A stretch of 64,000 nt of DNA, from assembly GCA_907165065.1 (NCBI GenBank), contig OU015528.1, positions 42,213,515 through 42,277,514 on the forward strand. The letters run 5' to 3'. The stretch is from Caprimulgus europaeus (lineage: Eukaryota > Chordata > Aves > Caprimulgiformes > Caprimulgidae). The position numbers and the translations under genes were made by a program. Each line of letters starts with the position of its first letter. Position 1 is the stretch's first letter. Positions 1-12,232 of this stretch are shown here, piece by piece. The notes under the pieces were generated by a model, which did no database searches, was not told the DNA's origin, and saw nothing but the letters and a program-made list of their open reading frames with translations.

Positions 1-421
1 TGATTGACTCACCTCCTGGAGAGGACAAAAGGCTGATGGGTTTGGAGATTTTATGAGACCAGAAATTAGGCAGAGGAGAGCCAAGGCTGGTACAATTAGC
101 CCTTTCCCAGTCCCTGAGAGAGCAGCAATCAGTGGCTAGCCATCTCCAGTGGCACCAGCTCAACCATCATACACTGTCATTTAGCCAGACAAAGAGGTGC
201 AGGAGACATAGCAAAGATTTAGGAATAGTGTGAGGACTAAGAGAGGTTAAGGGTTTTAGTACACTAGATAGGCTTTATTACTTTTACAGCTGAGGGAATA
301 ACCTGCTCAGCTACAGGAGCTGCGATCAAGCAGCCATGGAATTGTTTAACCAACAAAAGGAGAAAGGTAACTTTTGAACCCTCCTCACTACAAAGGGGTT
401 TCAGACCACTGCTCCAGTTTC

Positions 422-1105
422 TCAGGAGTGAGAGCCACAAGTTACCCTGCAACTTGGCATGAAGCCATGTTTCTGCTGAAGCCATACAACTATGCAGAAA
501 AGGAATGCAAGATTTATGGGGCCAGAGAGGGAGACTAAGCAAATGGGAGTCTGAGTCTGTATCCCAGAGATGAGGACACTTCCCTGAGAACTGCACCCTT
601 GCAAGACAGACCACATAGTCAAAATAACAAAAATAGGAACAGTGCCAACTATAAACAACTTTAACGACAAAGCAGAACTCGTGGTTTGATTTTTTTGTTT
701 GGAGTATTTTGGGACTTTTTTCCTCCACCTATCCATTTTACAACAAGCGGTGATGGGACTTATTCCTCTGAGTAAATCTTCCCTTACCCAGCTGGAAGGA
801 AGGGGCCAAAAGGCAGAGAGACATCTATCTGAACGCTGTAACTCAGATACATGTGTTATTATGTTGCAACACTCATGATTATTATCACAGGGGCCGTAAA
901 ATGGGGCTTTTTTCAAGATTCCTTCAGTTTCCACAAACAGCTGCTGCCAGCTGAGGAATTTGTGCTGAGCTACATGTAATTCCCAACCGTGATCATCAGC
1001 GGTTGCTCTCCGGGTGGAGGCAGCCTTTCTAGTTGCTGCCTGCACTGCCTGTACATGCTGCTGTGCACTCTGCATTGCTCCAAGACCAGCTGTGCCGCAT
1101 CCCAC
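422..1105 (-). other. Unassigned 227-codon open frame in DCN intron 2
   Basis: This stop-free frame of 227 codons from an ATG is the longest in the window, overlapped by a 154-codon frame (264-728) and a 68-codon frame (970-1176) on the same strand. I do not recognise the product. It has a basic stretch (MDRWRKKVPKYSKQKNQ) followed by a hydrophobic segment (LKLFIVGTVPIFVILTMW) and a second hydrophobic stretch near the end. It may be a relic of a mobile element or chance; I see no splice, promoter or family evidence for a gene. Confidence 0.2.
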
Positions 1106-3416
1106 TGATTGGCAGCAACCCTCTGGGGGTAAATGTCCTTTGTTATGCCCTGAGTAGGCTCTGGGGCAAATGACAAGCTTATTGGGTCAAGATACTTAGT
1201 CTCAGAAAATAACAGTACTCAAATGCTGCTTTCTGGAAGGAGGGCATGGAGGTTAACATAGCTTCAAATGCTTTGACTTAGAAAAGTTCCCTGATGCTTT
1301 CCCAGGCTATGTGAATAGTATTTACTGGAAATTTGTTCTCTATTATGTGGGATTTGCAAATAGAAGTAATTTTATTATTTGCATCCTACCATCTATAAAA
1401 TAAAAAGCAATCGTCTTTCTCTACAGATAAATATTCGCAGCCTCCTTCTCTCTCTCACTTTCAAAGTAAAAGTTTGTTCTCCACCTTTCCTTTACTTACT
1501 ATGAAATTAGCAGTAATTTTGTTCTTAAAGATGTAAAAAGCAATGTCCATTGGAATGTATGAGACTCTTAAAGTACATCTTCTTAAAGGTGATTCACAAG
1601 CATTTTCCAGACTTTTCTTTCCTCTTTTTAGTCTATAAGACTCATCTTATCTGTTAAGATCCATTTTGGACTTATCACAGATTATTATTTTTGTATACCT
1701 CTGACCCTTCCCATAGGAAAGAACAAGAAAATTAACTCCATCCCCTGCTGAGGTGGCCTCTTATAAAGGTAGACCTACTGATATGTTATTACACTGTTGG
1801 TTTTTTTTCCCAAACATTTACAATATTGCTTCCCAGAACAGAGTGAAAAACACAGAAAAATTAAAAAACAAAAATCACACATTATGATCAAATGAATAAT
1901 TCTCCACTATGATAGTACTAATAATTATAAAAGCCCTAGCAAATGTTTAAAAAATAATGCATTGCTTTAACTGTTCTTTTCCATTTCCACCCACTCTGTG
2001 TAGTGAACACATATTTAAGAGTATAATGGATATTGCAAGCTACAGATGTTACAAATTATTTTTCAGTGCTAGTCACATTTTTGGTACTGACAGATTCAGC
2101 CTCCTGGCTCCAAAAGCTACTACCTAAGAGTAATGATCTATTCTTGACACTAAAAATCAAGCAACAGCTATTTCTGTATTCTTTCTAACTGACTTTTAAT
2201 TTCGAAGTTCTGGAAGGTACATGCCTTCTCAAGAAGCACTGAAGTATTTTAGAAACGCAGAAATATATTCTGAAATAATTGTGAGACTTCTGGGATATCG
2301 AGTACAAAAGTTGAAATATTTTGAGACTTCTGAACCCCTAGAATTGCTGGTTTTACATTTCCCAGTGTCATGGTTACAGACATAAAACATCCCATCTGAG
2401 AACAGCAACTGTCCTGTGTGATTCATGAAATCCACCAGCACCATGTGTATAATGGTTTTAGTCAAAGTGGATGCAATTCAGATGTACTATCAATGAGTAC
2501 TCGTGCATTAAGGTGAAACATTTATTTCTTAGGAGTATTTTACAGTAGTCAGAAGACAACATTTCAGTAACTCAGAAAAGTGAGCATTATCTAACAAAAT
2601 GCATTTAGAATGATCCTTTGGAGTAATATAATTTCATGTTTGCCTAGTTTGGAGTTGTTTGCAGCAGGCAACAGGTTAAAAATTAAAGATAGCTCCCTAA
2701 TCTTTACTTTAGGATTTATCAGAATTAACATTAACATAATGTAGTAGCCATAAAGAGTCATCTGGGGGAAAATCTTCTCTGGTTTCAAGTAAACTTCCTG
2801 TTCTGACCACACAGTCATTGCACAGCCTTATTTTTATTATGACCTGAGGGCAGAGATATGTTCCTGGTTATTTCTAGGCACTTCTAAACATAACACAGCC
2901 ATTTTTCATAAACGTTGTAGGATTGTTTTCAACCTACTTTCATGCAAGCAAACAATGGAAGGAGCTGCTGTGGCTGTTTCTAGTGAATAACATTTGAATA
3001 AATGTTGGGAGAGAATATTCTGACTGAATCAGGGAATCTGCAGGCCGGTTAGCTCGCTTTTTGTACTAGATGATATTGTGTATATCCTTGTAATTCTTAG
3101 ATAGTTTTGCTTTGTTACTCATTTATTTTGCGAGTCACTTAGTGATAGAACTTCCTCAGGTCAGTTTTCACTGAGACAGTCATCTCCAGCCTAGAGGATG
3201 TAGTCTCTCCTTCATAGGATAAAAGAATAAATAAGATAAAATAAATTTTGCCTCCTAACCCTGAAAATAGTAAGATTTTAATTCCATTCTTAAGTTCTTC
3301 CTTCCTTTTTCCTTTCCTGAATCTGAAACTTTCTATACATCTCCTTTTTTAATCATTTCTGTTATAGCTTCCCTGGAAAAAGTAAGATTTTCCCTTTCAT
3401 GTTTGCATTATCCCTT

Positions 3417-3450
3417 CTTTTTTTTTTCTTTTTTTTCTTTTTTTTTTTTT
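3417..3450 (+). repeat. T-rich low-complexity tract
   Basis: T runs interrupted only by single C residues, in DCN intron 2. Confidence 0.85.
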
Positions 3451-5586
3451 CTGGTCTGCTGCTACTGTACAAACTTTATTAGCACTTTTCATCTTCCCAC
3501 TGGTAAAGGCTCAATACAATCTTCCCATTCTGAAGATGTGGAAATCAAAGCTGAAAACCTAACTGAACTTGCAGAAAGAAATAGCAACACAGCTGAATGT
3601 TAACATAGATTTTTAGTCCTGTTTTATTAACTCACTTAGGAGTTGTTAGGAGCCTTTGCTCCTACAACCCTTAGGTAGACATACTCAGCAAAAAGCTTGG
3701 TTATTACACCACTAAAAACACTCTTCTTCCATAACCCTAAAATATTAATTCATTGAGAGCCTATTTAGTTTCTGAGGCCCACACTGAAGCAGTAGAAGGG
3801 AAAACATGTACTTCAGCATAGAAACTGAGGCCACCCTAGGCTTTCACATTTTAAGTGGTGCAGGAGGTGCAGGCAGAAACTGGTTCTGGGATAACCACAT
3901 TTTTGTTGTGCTGATACTGTATCACAGAACCAGACTGTAGCATTACTTACACTTGCACATGTGTTAAATGTTGTAGCATTTCTATAAATAATCTGTTCAT
4001 TTGTTGTTTTGCCATTAAATCCCTAAATTTGCCATGAAATTAGATGGGCAGAAAAGGTTTTTTTGTTTTCACTGCTTTTTAACGTGTATTTATTGCATTC
4101 TTTTTCTTATTGAAATGAAAACTGCAAGGTTCCTCTTCTTAACAGAATTTTGTGGCAACTCAAAGCACTCCAAATAGAAACAAACACAAAGCTGGTATGG
4201 GATGCTCTCCTGGATGCCCTCTCACTTAAAGCATGCACGCAGAGAACACACAAATTCTTTAAATACTGCTTTTCACCTTTTTAATTCCCTATTGACTGTC
4301 TAAGAAGTTTGCAGTAGAGTCACTTATATAGCAAATGTAACTCTGTCAACAACAGGGTCATTTGTACAGAGTTGTTTGAGTCCCATAATTGGTCACATAA
4401 GCTGAAAACTACAAGTCAACCCCCTCACCCCTCCAATAAAACCCATGCAGGGATGGTCCTTGATCTTAAGGATCCTTTGTATCTGTGCTCACTGTTTCCA
4501 TCTCTTTCCTTGTAAAGAAGCCAGTGAGCAAGTTCTACTCCATCTATCTACTTTGCTTTCAAAGTGTAAAGGATAATAATACTCTGTGTTAATGAGCCCT
4601 TAAATATTATACAGCTGAAGAGACCCGGAATTCCAGCATTTGTCAATATGGTTTGTCACAGCAGGCATGTAAAGCAGGAGAAACAATATTTAGTATTTTT
4701 AGATTTCAAAAATACATTGCAATCATTGAGTTGAACTGAATTTTTGGATTTAAACTTTAGGAAATAATAAAAGTATTTTTGGAAAACTACTGGTTTTTTT
4801 CTGTAACCTGATTATCTTCTGTTGGCTCACTTCCTTTTAATCCAATGACAGCTCCAGGACATGAGTAAAGCAAAATACAAACCAGTGAGTCTGAAACTGA
4901 TAAGGAGGGGACATTCTCAAATCTGGGTTAGAGAGAGGTATTTTGAAAATCTGATTAAAACTAGAATCTTTTCTTAATACCATGGTAAGTGGGAGTAGAG
5001 TTTTCCTGAGTATCTGGAGGCTAGCATTGGCAGTTCCTTGCTGTTATCATTGGTGGTTTCACATGGGACCCAAAATCCTAGGTCTCCTCCTTGTTGGCAC
5101 TGGGTTCTCAGTGAACATTGGGAAGGAGCCTCTGGACTCTTTAGCTCTTCCTACAGCTTGGCTGGGAACCTCTTATAGTTGAATAGCACAGGCTTTACAT
5201 TGTGAAAACACAGATAATTTTCAAGTAGTTATATGCCTTACCAAGTAATACAACCTATGAAAGTGTTAAGAACATAATACACATGCTATAGATGTCCTAA
5301 CACTACTAGATGTCAGTAGTGACTATTTAGTATGCTTTAAACACTGTAATCACCTGCTATGACTTATAATTCAGTTACATTTTATTAGCTATCTATTAGC
5401 TATTTACTTGTGCATTGGGAGATTTTAGAAATGAACCCTTGTCACAGTGCAAACCAGAAAACAGTCATTCCTTGTATCACTTGAACTTGGCAGTCAGGAT
5501 TTTCATTCCTGACACTAGGCTTTCTTAAATGGCATTTCCTAGTCTGAAGGAAGCAAACAAATCTAAAAACAAACCAAACCCAAATA

Positions 5587-6741
5587 TGGTGGGTTGACCC
5601 TGGCTGGGTGTCAGATGCCCACCAAAGCCCACTCTATCACTCCTCCTCTTCAGCTGGGCATGGGGAGAGAAAAATATAATGAAAGGCTTGTGGTTCGAGA
5701 TAATGACAGAGAGAGATCACTCACCAGTTACTGGCATGGGCAAAACAGACTCGACTTGGGGGTAAAAAACAATTTTAATTTATTACCAATCAGACAAAGT
5801 TTAATCAGAAATTAAACCAAATCTTAAAACACCTCCTCCCACCTCACCCTTCTTCCCAGGCTTAACTTCTCTCCCTATTTCCACCTCCTCCCCCAAAGCA
5901 GCACAGGGGGACAGGAGATGGGGGTTGGGGTCGGTTCCTCACATGTTGTTCCTGCAGCTCCTTCCTCCTCAGGGGGAGGACTCCTTCCCCCGCACCAGCG
6001 TGGGGTCCCTCTCACGGGAGACACACAAAGTCCTCCACAAACTTCTCCAAAGTGAGTCCTTCCCATGACTGACAGTTCTTCATGAACTGCTTTAGCATGG
6101 GTCCTTTCCACTGGTGCAGTCCTTCAGGAACAGACTGCTCCTGTGCAGGTCCCCCACGGGGTCACAAGTCCTGCCAGCAAACCTGCTCCAGCTTGGGCTC
6201 CTCTCTCCATAGGGCCACAGGTCCTGACAGGAACCTGCTCCAGTGCAGGCTTCCCACAGGGTCACAGCTTCCTTTGGACATCCACCTGCTCTGGCTTAGG
6301 GTCCTCCACAGACTACAGGTGGTCATCTGCTCCACCATGGAACTCCATGGACTGCAGGGGGACAGCCTGCCTCATCATGGTCTTCACCACAAGTTGTAGG
6401 GGAATCTCTGCTCTGGCATCTGGAGCACCTCCTCCTCCACCTTCTTCTCTGACCTTGGTGTCTGTGGAGTTGTTTCTCTCAAATCTTCCAACTCCTCTCT
6501 CTAGTTGCAAAATGTGCCACTTTTATTTTTTTTTCCACTTTTTTTTTTCCCCCCACTTTTTTTTCCTTAATAATGTTATCACAGAGGCGTTACTGATTGG
6601 CTAAGCCTTGGCCAGTGGCACATCGATCTTGTAGCCAGCTGGCATTGCCTGTGTTGGACATGGGTGAAGCTTCTGGCAGCTTCTCACAGAAGCCACCCCT
6701 ATACCTCTCCCCACCCCACTCGCTACCAAAACCTGGTCACA
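5587..6741 (-). mobile_element. Solo LTR of an avian endogenous retrovirus
   Basis: In minus orientation the element begins TGTGACCAGGTTTTGG, followed by GGGGTGGCTTCTGTGAGAAG, and ends GGGTCAACCCACCA. This is a pattern I recognise as a dispersed LTR common in modern bird genomes, probably ERVL or ERVK related; I cannot name the subfamily. It has TG...CA ends, an AATAAA signal at 5784-5779 in the sense direction, a degenerate internal tandem array (about 6020-6390), and no gag/pol/env sequence beside it, so it looks like a solo LTR. Near-identical flanks (CAAACCCAAATA before 5587, CAAACCCAATAC after 6741) may be target duplication or extend the element ends. It lies in DCN intron 2 in the same orientation as the gene. 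Confidence 0.78.
6020..6390 (-). repeat. Degenerate tandem array inside the LTR (about 45-52 bp units)
   Basis: On the minus strand a unit of the form 'GGACC...CTGGAGCAG(G)TT...TG..G' recurs at least six times with substitutions and small indels; on plus it shows as repeated 'ctgctccag.gtggg.cc..' blocks. The spacing is roughly 45-52 bp. It lies wholly in the LTR. Confidence 0.6.
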
Positions 6742-9700
6742 CAAACCCAATACACCAAACAAAAAAAAACAAAACAAAAAACTCAAAAAACCCTAAAAAA
6801 ACCAAAAAAACACACAGAGTTGGCAACTGTTACCTTGGAGTAAGTAGCTAATAAAGAAGAGGGATGTATTTGGAGTGGAATAATTTTCACCTAAAATCAT
6901 GTTTATCAACCAGAACTAGAACATCAGCAATTCAGGTTGCGATGCAACAGGGCCTATCTTTTGCCGTTACACTGGCAAAAGCTGATGACTTTTTATTAAT
7001 ATAAAGCAGTCTAAATCCAGGCCACTGTATTTTTTTTTTCTTGACAACTTTTCAAGAATGTTTTCTAGTTATTGGGTTCTTGACTTAATTTTTCAGGAAG
7101 TACTGAGTACAGAGCTTTAATTCATGCTTTCTTTAACTTCCAAGGCATCCCAAAAAATTGTATCTAAGCAGAATACATACAAAAATTTTAACAATCCATG
7201 GAAAATTTATTAAAAATTAATGCTGGTAGCCTGATTTTATTTTTACTATGCTTTAATTTTGTCACATGTAACTTCATTAATCTAAATGCTAGCTGTATAA
7301 AATTAAGTGGTCATTGAGGCCCTGTGTTGGCAGTTTAATTCTCTAAGAGTGTTCCATCTTTTTTGTCACAAATATGAACCTTAAACAGGATGAACTGCCC
7401 CATGGGGTGGCTGCCTAATTCTCCCCATGGCTGTGAAAGAGCTCCGAATGACTCTTAGACAGCTAACATCACCTGAGATGACTCCACCGTTACAGATACC
7501 TGCAATACTTCACACAGATCCTCCAGTCTGTTCTCCAACATGTTAGAGTATTACAGCTCACCCAGTTACCATTATATTTGCTAATGTCTGGTGACATGCT
7601 TTCTCGCATTACATCTTTAGAAACCTGTAAGATTTTGAGCTAAACATTTAGCTTTAAAAATTAGTTTTTTGAAAGTTTGGTAAACTTTCAAATAATAGTA
7701 GGGATTCTAATGCTAAAGTACACAATACTAAGTAATCCTATCTGTTTTCTGGAACTCATAAAATGACTGAGACTGATCATCAATGAGGTATTATTTTTCT
7801 TTAAAAAGATTTTATGTTGACAACAGAAGTTCAAATCAAGGTACACCCCCAAAGAAAATAATTTCCTTTATAATGAGAGATGAGGTTCCCAAATGGAGTA
7901 ATGATCAGAAAATGGGTATTCAGGTGTTTCTGGAATATTTTATACTATGAGATAAATAATCTTTTGTCAATAAATAAATTGGCTGTTGTCACATTACCAT
8001 GGTTCAGGTGTTGAAGAGCCAACAGTTAATACAGTTTAGACACTGTATGTGTTCAGATAAATTGTCTCATGTTAGTGAATCCCTGGAATAGTGCTTTACA
8101 TATCTGTGAGCTTTTCACCCACTGATCTCAAAGGGCTTTCCAAATACACACTCAAACACCCATGACAAGTTTTAATATACCCTTCTTTACATCCGGAGAA
8201 ACCCTGCATTTTTTGATCTGTGAGTAAAATTCCGATTTAAGCTGTAATACTTAAGCTTGAACTTTTATTACTGACATCCATCTCTCACACACCTTTTGGA
8301 GACCACTAAACCTCCACAGATGCTCATGGTAAGAGGGCTGGAGGGACCAGTCTACGTTCTGGGAAGTCTCCAAGGAAGATGATCTCATTGTACCCTGCAG
8401 AACATATACACTGCTCACTCTGTAAGAGGCTGCCAGACTTATCTGAAGGTGCAATAAAGCTCTAAAAACCACCTCCAAACATGTTTATGGAGCGTTATGC
8501 ATTCACTACAGGACTGAGTAATCACACACGCATCCTCCTGCCTACCAGAGGGTTCTGGGAGGAATCTTTTATTGAGACTCCCTTTGGGAGGATGAGACTT
8601 TAAACAGAACACTTAATCCTTGCTAGGGCTTTTATGAGGCATGTTTGCCTGATCAACTGACTGCACATCTTCCCCATATTTATTGTTTTAAAACATTAAG
8701 AGCTGCTTCTGACCAGCTATATCAGCTACTCCCTACCTGTGGTGCAAGCTAATAGGGAAGATTTTTGTGATTTCTATGAAAAGTCTGAGTTTAGCATAGT
8801 AATGCGTTATACTGAGACATAATTAAAAATTGAACTTGTGGCTCCCTTTTAACAACAGGAGGCAGATTGAGAAAAGGCAGTGATTTTATAAAGATACCAC
8901 AAGTGGCCTTCCTTGATGAGACCCTTGAGCCTGTTGCACAAAGGTAATACATCTCATATAAGGTAGGCACATGGAGCACTGCTCTCTATCTGTCAGTAAC
9001 CACAGCTCAGAGAGAATTCTTCTTCAGGGTGTGAGAAGATGGCGTTCTACTTCCTGCTAACTCAGCTCTTGGCTTTGGGGCAAAATAAATTAGAGGTATG
9101 TGCTTGGAAAGATGTGACTGAAGCTTAAAAGTACAGGAATGCAAAAATTCAGCTGCCAAGAGTGTAATTGGACCACTGGGAATTTTTTTAAATGTTTTTA
9201 TTGAATTTCAATTTATTATTATTATTATTCCCATCCAGTGCTCATGAGAAAAGAGGCAAACCTGGTTTCTGGACCCTGAACGTGATAATTCTTCTGTGGT
9301 TTATTCACAAAACTCTGTGTCATGTAGTTATCTTCTTCCTTACAAAGCAAGAGTACAAATAGCAAATGTCCCTTTGGGCACAAAAGGATGCATGCTGAGG
9401 AAGAGGAGACTTCTCTGTAAGTAGTCTACGTAAGGGTTCTCCAGCGGCTTTGCTCTGACACACCTTCAGCACCCAGGCACTCGATGCTGCCAAAAGCCCC
9501 CCTTTCATGCCAGAGAGTGAGTGGAAGAAAGGATCCTAATCCACATTTCAACTTTCCTTTGTGGGATTTAAATTAGTAAACTAATAATATATGGCTGGAA
9601 GGAGTCTTGTTATTGCATGTAGTTTTCCTTCAATTAGTGCCCAGGGGACTAGATGACTAAATTTGATAATTCTGGGGAGGGAGGTAGCTAATTTGGTTGG

Positions 9701-12027
9701 GTTGGAAATGCCCGGAGCTGAAGGGAGAGGCAGACCAGAAGTGGTAGTTAGCAGGGAGGTAGAACCATTATTGCTGGTTTCATGGCTCCCATGTGCACAT
9801 TGCCTTCCTGATTGCTGAGCTGCAAGAACCCTTCATCCCACAGTCCAGGAGCATGTTAGGTCATCCTGGCAGGACCTCCACAGTTTTCAACAAAACTTTC
9901 AGCTCTTGGGGTCAGCTCCCAGCTTTCCTCAAGTTCATAGGTAAATCTGAGCTTGTCTGAGTCTGACAGAGAGATGGATTCAAGGCCAGAACAGAGAAGA
10001 GTGGAGGGCAGATATGCCTGCGAGCAGGCAGCACACACAGCTGTCCTGTCGCTGCTCACAGCGACAACCATTGGACCTACACCCTGGTGAGCCTCCCAGT
10101 TGGGCCATGACCCATCAGGGGCTGTCATAGCCACATGTGACAAAGATGGATAAAACTTAATGTGAAGGCTGGGGAACTCCAAAATATTTTTACCTCCTTG
10201 AGCTCTGCCAGGGAAATATTATTTCTTTTTCAGGCCTGTATATTTTAAGCCCAGAGAGATCTCTCTTACTTCATGCCCAGAGGCTGGATTTTATCAGCCT
10301 AGCTGCTTCAAAAGGGCAATCTTTTTGTTGCAGTATCTGCAGCATGTGGGTTTAAATTAAGCTTAAAATATATCTCTTTCTTATTATCCCTCTCCAAATT
10401 ATCTGGGAAACACAGACCTCGGGCCTCAATTGCTGTATTTCTAAGCCTTCTTGTCAGTATGGGACTCTTTTAACACAGAAGCATCTGTAGGCAGTAGACT
10501 GTAGTGAAACCCTTTGGAAACCATGTGTGTGAAGGAGAACTGAATGAGCATGGGAGCAAGTACAGCAACAAAGGGTCCCTATGTAAATATCTCTGCTTTT
10601 TCACCAAGTGAAAACTCCTTACATTCTGCAGAATTGAAGCAGACTGGGGACAAGTTCCCAAAATAACTTAAATTCCATCAGCATTAGCGAGTGCAACAAC
10701 AATAAAACTTAGACCTTTCTGGCACGTGGGCAACCTCCTCCCCACTCCCCATCCTATCTTTGCTACTATCTGGCACCTAAACAGTAAAAAAAGAAAATAT
10801 ATTTCAACAGGAACAGTACTGAGAAAGCATTATGAATGCACGGCTAGGTTAGTCTGTGCTCATTTGTGCAACTTGTCTTGCGTTGTTCACTGGGTCTTTG
10901 CCAAATGTATCTGTTGCGTAATTATGTGGCTTGTTTTAATAAATTCACAGAAGTTTCTAGGGATGTAACTAATGCTTCTCCCTCCTTCATGTAATTATAC
11001 GACACTCACTACAATGAGACTCAGGTCCTAATTGGTGGATTTGTGCTATGATTTACAGTAATTTTCAGAGACAATGTTATAACAGGAAAATAGAAACATA
11101 TAGCTATGTATTTAAACATCTGAGAGAAGACTTAAAAAAAAATAAACTCTATGAAACCATAAGAGAAGTTATATGTCTGTCAACTGAATAAATTGCCTAA
11201 TTTCCTTGTGAGCAAAAACAACTTTAATTTATTTTCTGTACTGCACACTGTCTTAGACTGAATAATACTGTCTTAAACCAAGAGCAGTGTCACGGAAGTC
11301 AACTTCATTAGTTGCGATTTTTGTATGGGAAAGTCAAACAGAGTGATGGCATGCATGGCTTCATATCTTGCTGGTTTGACATGCCCCTGGACATGAGGGA
11401 GTAAGAGGAGTTTGTGAGAAAGGTTCTCATGGTTTCTGCTTGAACAGTGTCTGAGAAAGATATTTAATAAGAAGCTCCAGAATGTGCTCATTGTTTGGAA
11501 ATGTTTCTAAGTTCTTTCCTCCCAAGAGCTGGTTCCAGCATATATGATTCGGGGTTGGTTATTCCATGCCCATGTATTCCAATGGAAATGGGATGATTTC
11601 TATGTTGAGGTATTAGACAGTATGATTAAGGGTGTTGGAGTTTGGACTATGCAATTTAGAACCTTTTAAAATGTTTCCATCCCCACATCTGACCTCACTG
11701 AATTTATTTAATATGCATTTGAAGGAAGAGCCTTTAGATGTTATTTCCTCTGCAACAGAAATCTGTGGTCTTTCAAAGAACAAATGAAATGTACGTACAC
11801 AATATATACATTAAAAAATGAAACATTCTTTGTGGTCACAACACATGTCCATCTTGTCAGGGCTTTATGACCTACCATATAGTACATTCTATTGGACATC
11901 AGCTGTAGCATACTTCTTTGAAAAAACTCCAGGTATGGAGTGGCAGTGCATAGCAGCCTCACCATCTCGGCTGCAAACCATGTCTAGAAAGTAAGTACAT
12001 ACTCTACAAAAATACTCTTGGGCTTAC

Positions 12028-12232
12028 CTAGGTCAGAGCACTGCACCACACGAAGATGGCACTGGCAGCGGAAGGGGCACACTGGTCCAAATCCAGATAT
12101 GACAGGATCATCTGTTGGAGGCATATCAGCTGACCCTTCATCCTCCAGCATAAAGTCAAAAAGGCCCTGCTGATGGAACGGCTTGGCCAAGCATGCTGGC
12201 AGCAGTAGGACAAAGAGAAGAGCCAGCCTCAT
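12028..12232 (-). CDS. DCN: Decorin, first coding exon (exon 2; codons 1-68 plus 1 nt)
   Basis: This exon encodes the N-terminus of decorin, a secreted small leucine-rich proteoglycan that binds collagen fibrils and growth factors such as TGF-beta in the extracellular matrix. In order: hydrophobic signal peptide (residues 1-16, ending ACLA), propeptide [16 protein letters not shown] with the family-typical [10 protein letters not shown], an acidic glycosaminoglycan-attachment segment (residues 30-49), and the class I SLRP cysteine cluster C52-x3-C56-x-C58-x6-C65 followed by [11 protein letters not shown]. The ATG at 12232-12230 has G at -3 (GCCATGA). The open frame runs past codon 68 only into intron: a consensus donor (GTAAG) starts at 12027 and splits the Gly codon after its first base, as I recall for human DCN. 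The leucine-rich repeats are on later exons outside the window. Oddity: Ser34 is followed by Ala, not the usual Gly, and a Ser46-Gly-Phe-Gly motif appears downstream. Identity to decorin rather than biglycan rests on [10 protein letters not shown] and [21 protein letters not shown]. Confidence 0.96.

Larger units (their letters stand above)
1..12027 (-). other. DCN: DCN intron 2 (5' part, runs off the window)
   Basis: From the exon 2 donor (GTAAGCC, GT at 12027-12026) to the left edge I found no segment on the minus strand that reads as the next decorin exon (VPKDLPPDTTLLDLQNN-type sequence) or any leucine-rich repeat. A long second intron is what I recall for human DCN, so all of this is probably intron. 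It contains one LTR (5587-6741), T-rich tracts near 3417-3450 and 6533-6567, and an unexplained long open frame at 422-1105. Confidence 0.72.

Noticed and set aside
5875..6604. Frames of 65-153 codons on both strands
   Set aside because: They are inside the LTR and reflect its GC-rich tandem array; no retroviral protein motif.
11984..12027. Continuation of the decorin open frame beyond codon 68 ([14 protein letters not shown])
   Set aside because: It lies after a consensus donor at the exact decorin exon junction, so it is read-through into intron 2.
1..12027. Search for decorin exon 3 and later exons on the minus strand
   Set aside because: I found no segment reading as leucine-rich repeats or as the exon 3 start, so the other exons are taken to lie outside the window.
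12028..12213. 61-codon frame overlapping decorin exon 2 on the same strand
   Set aside because: It is a shifted shadow of the decorin coding frame.
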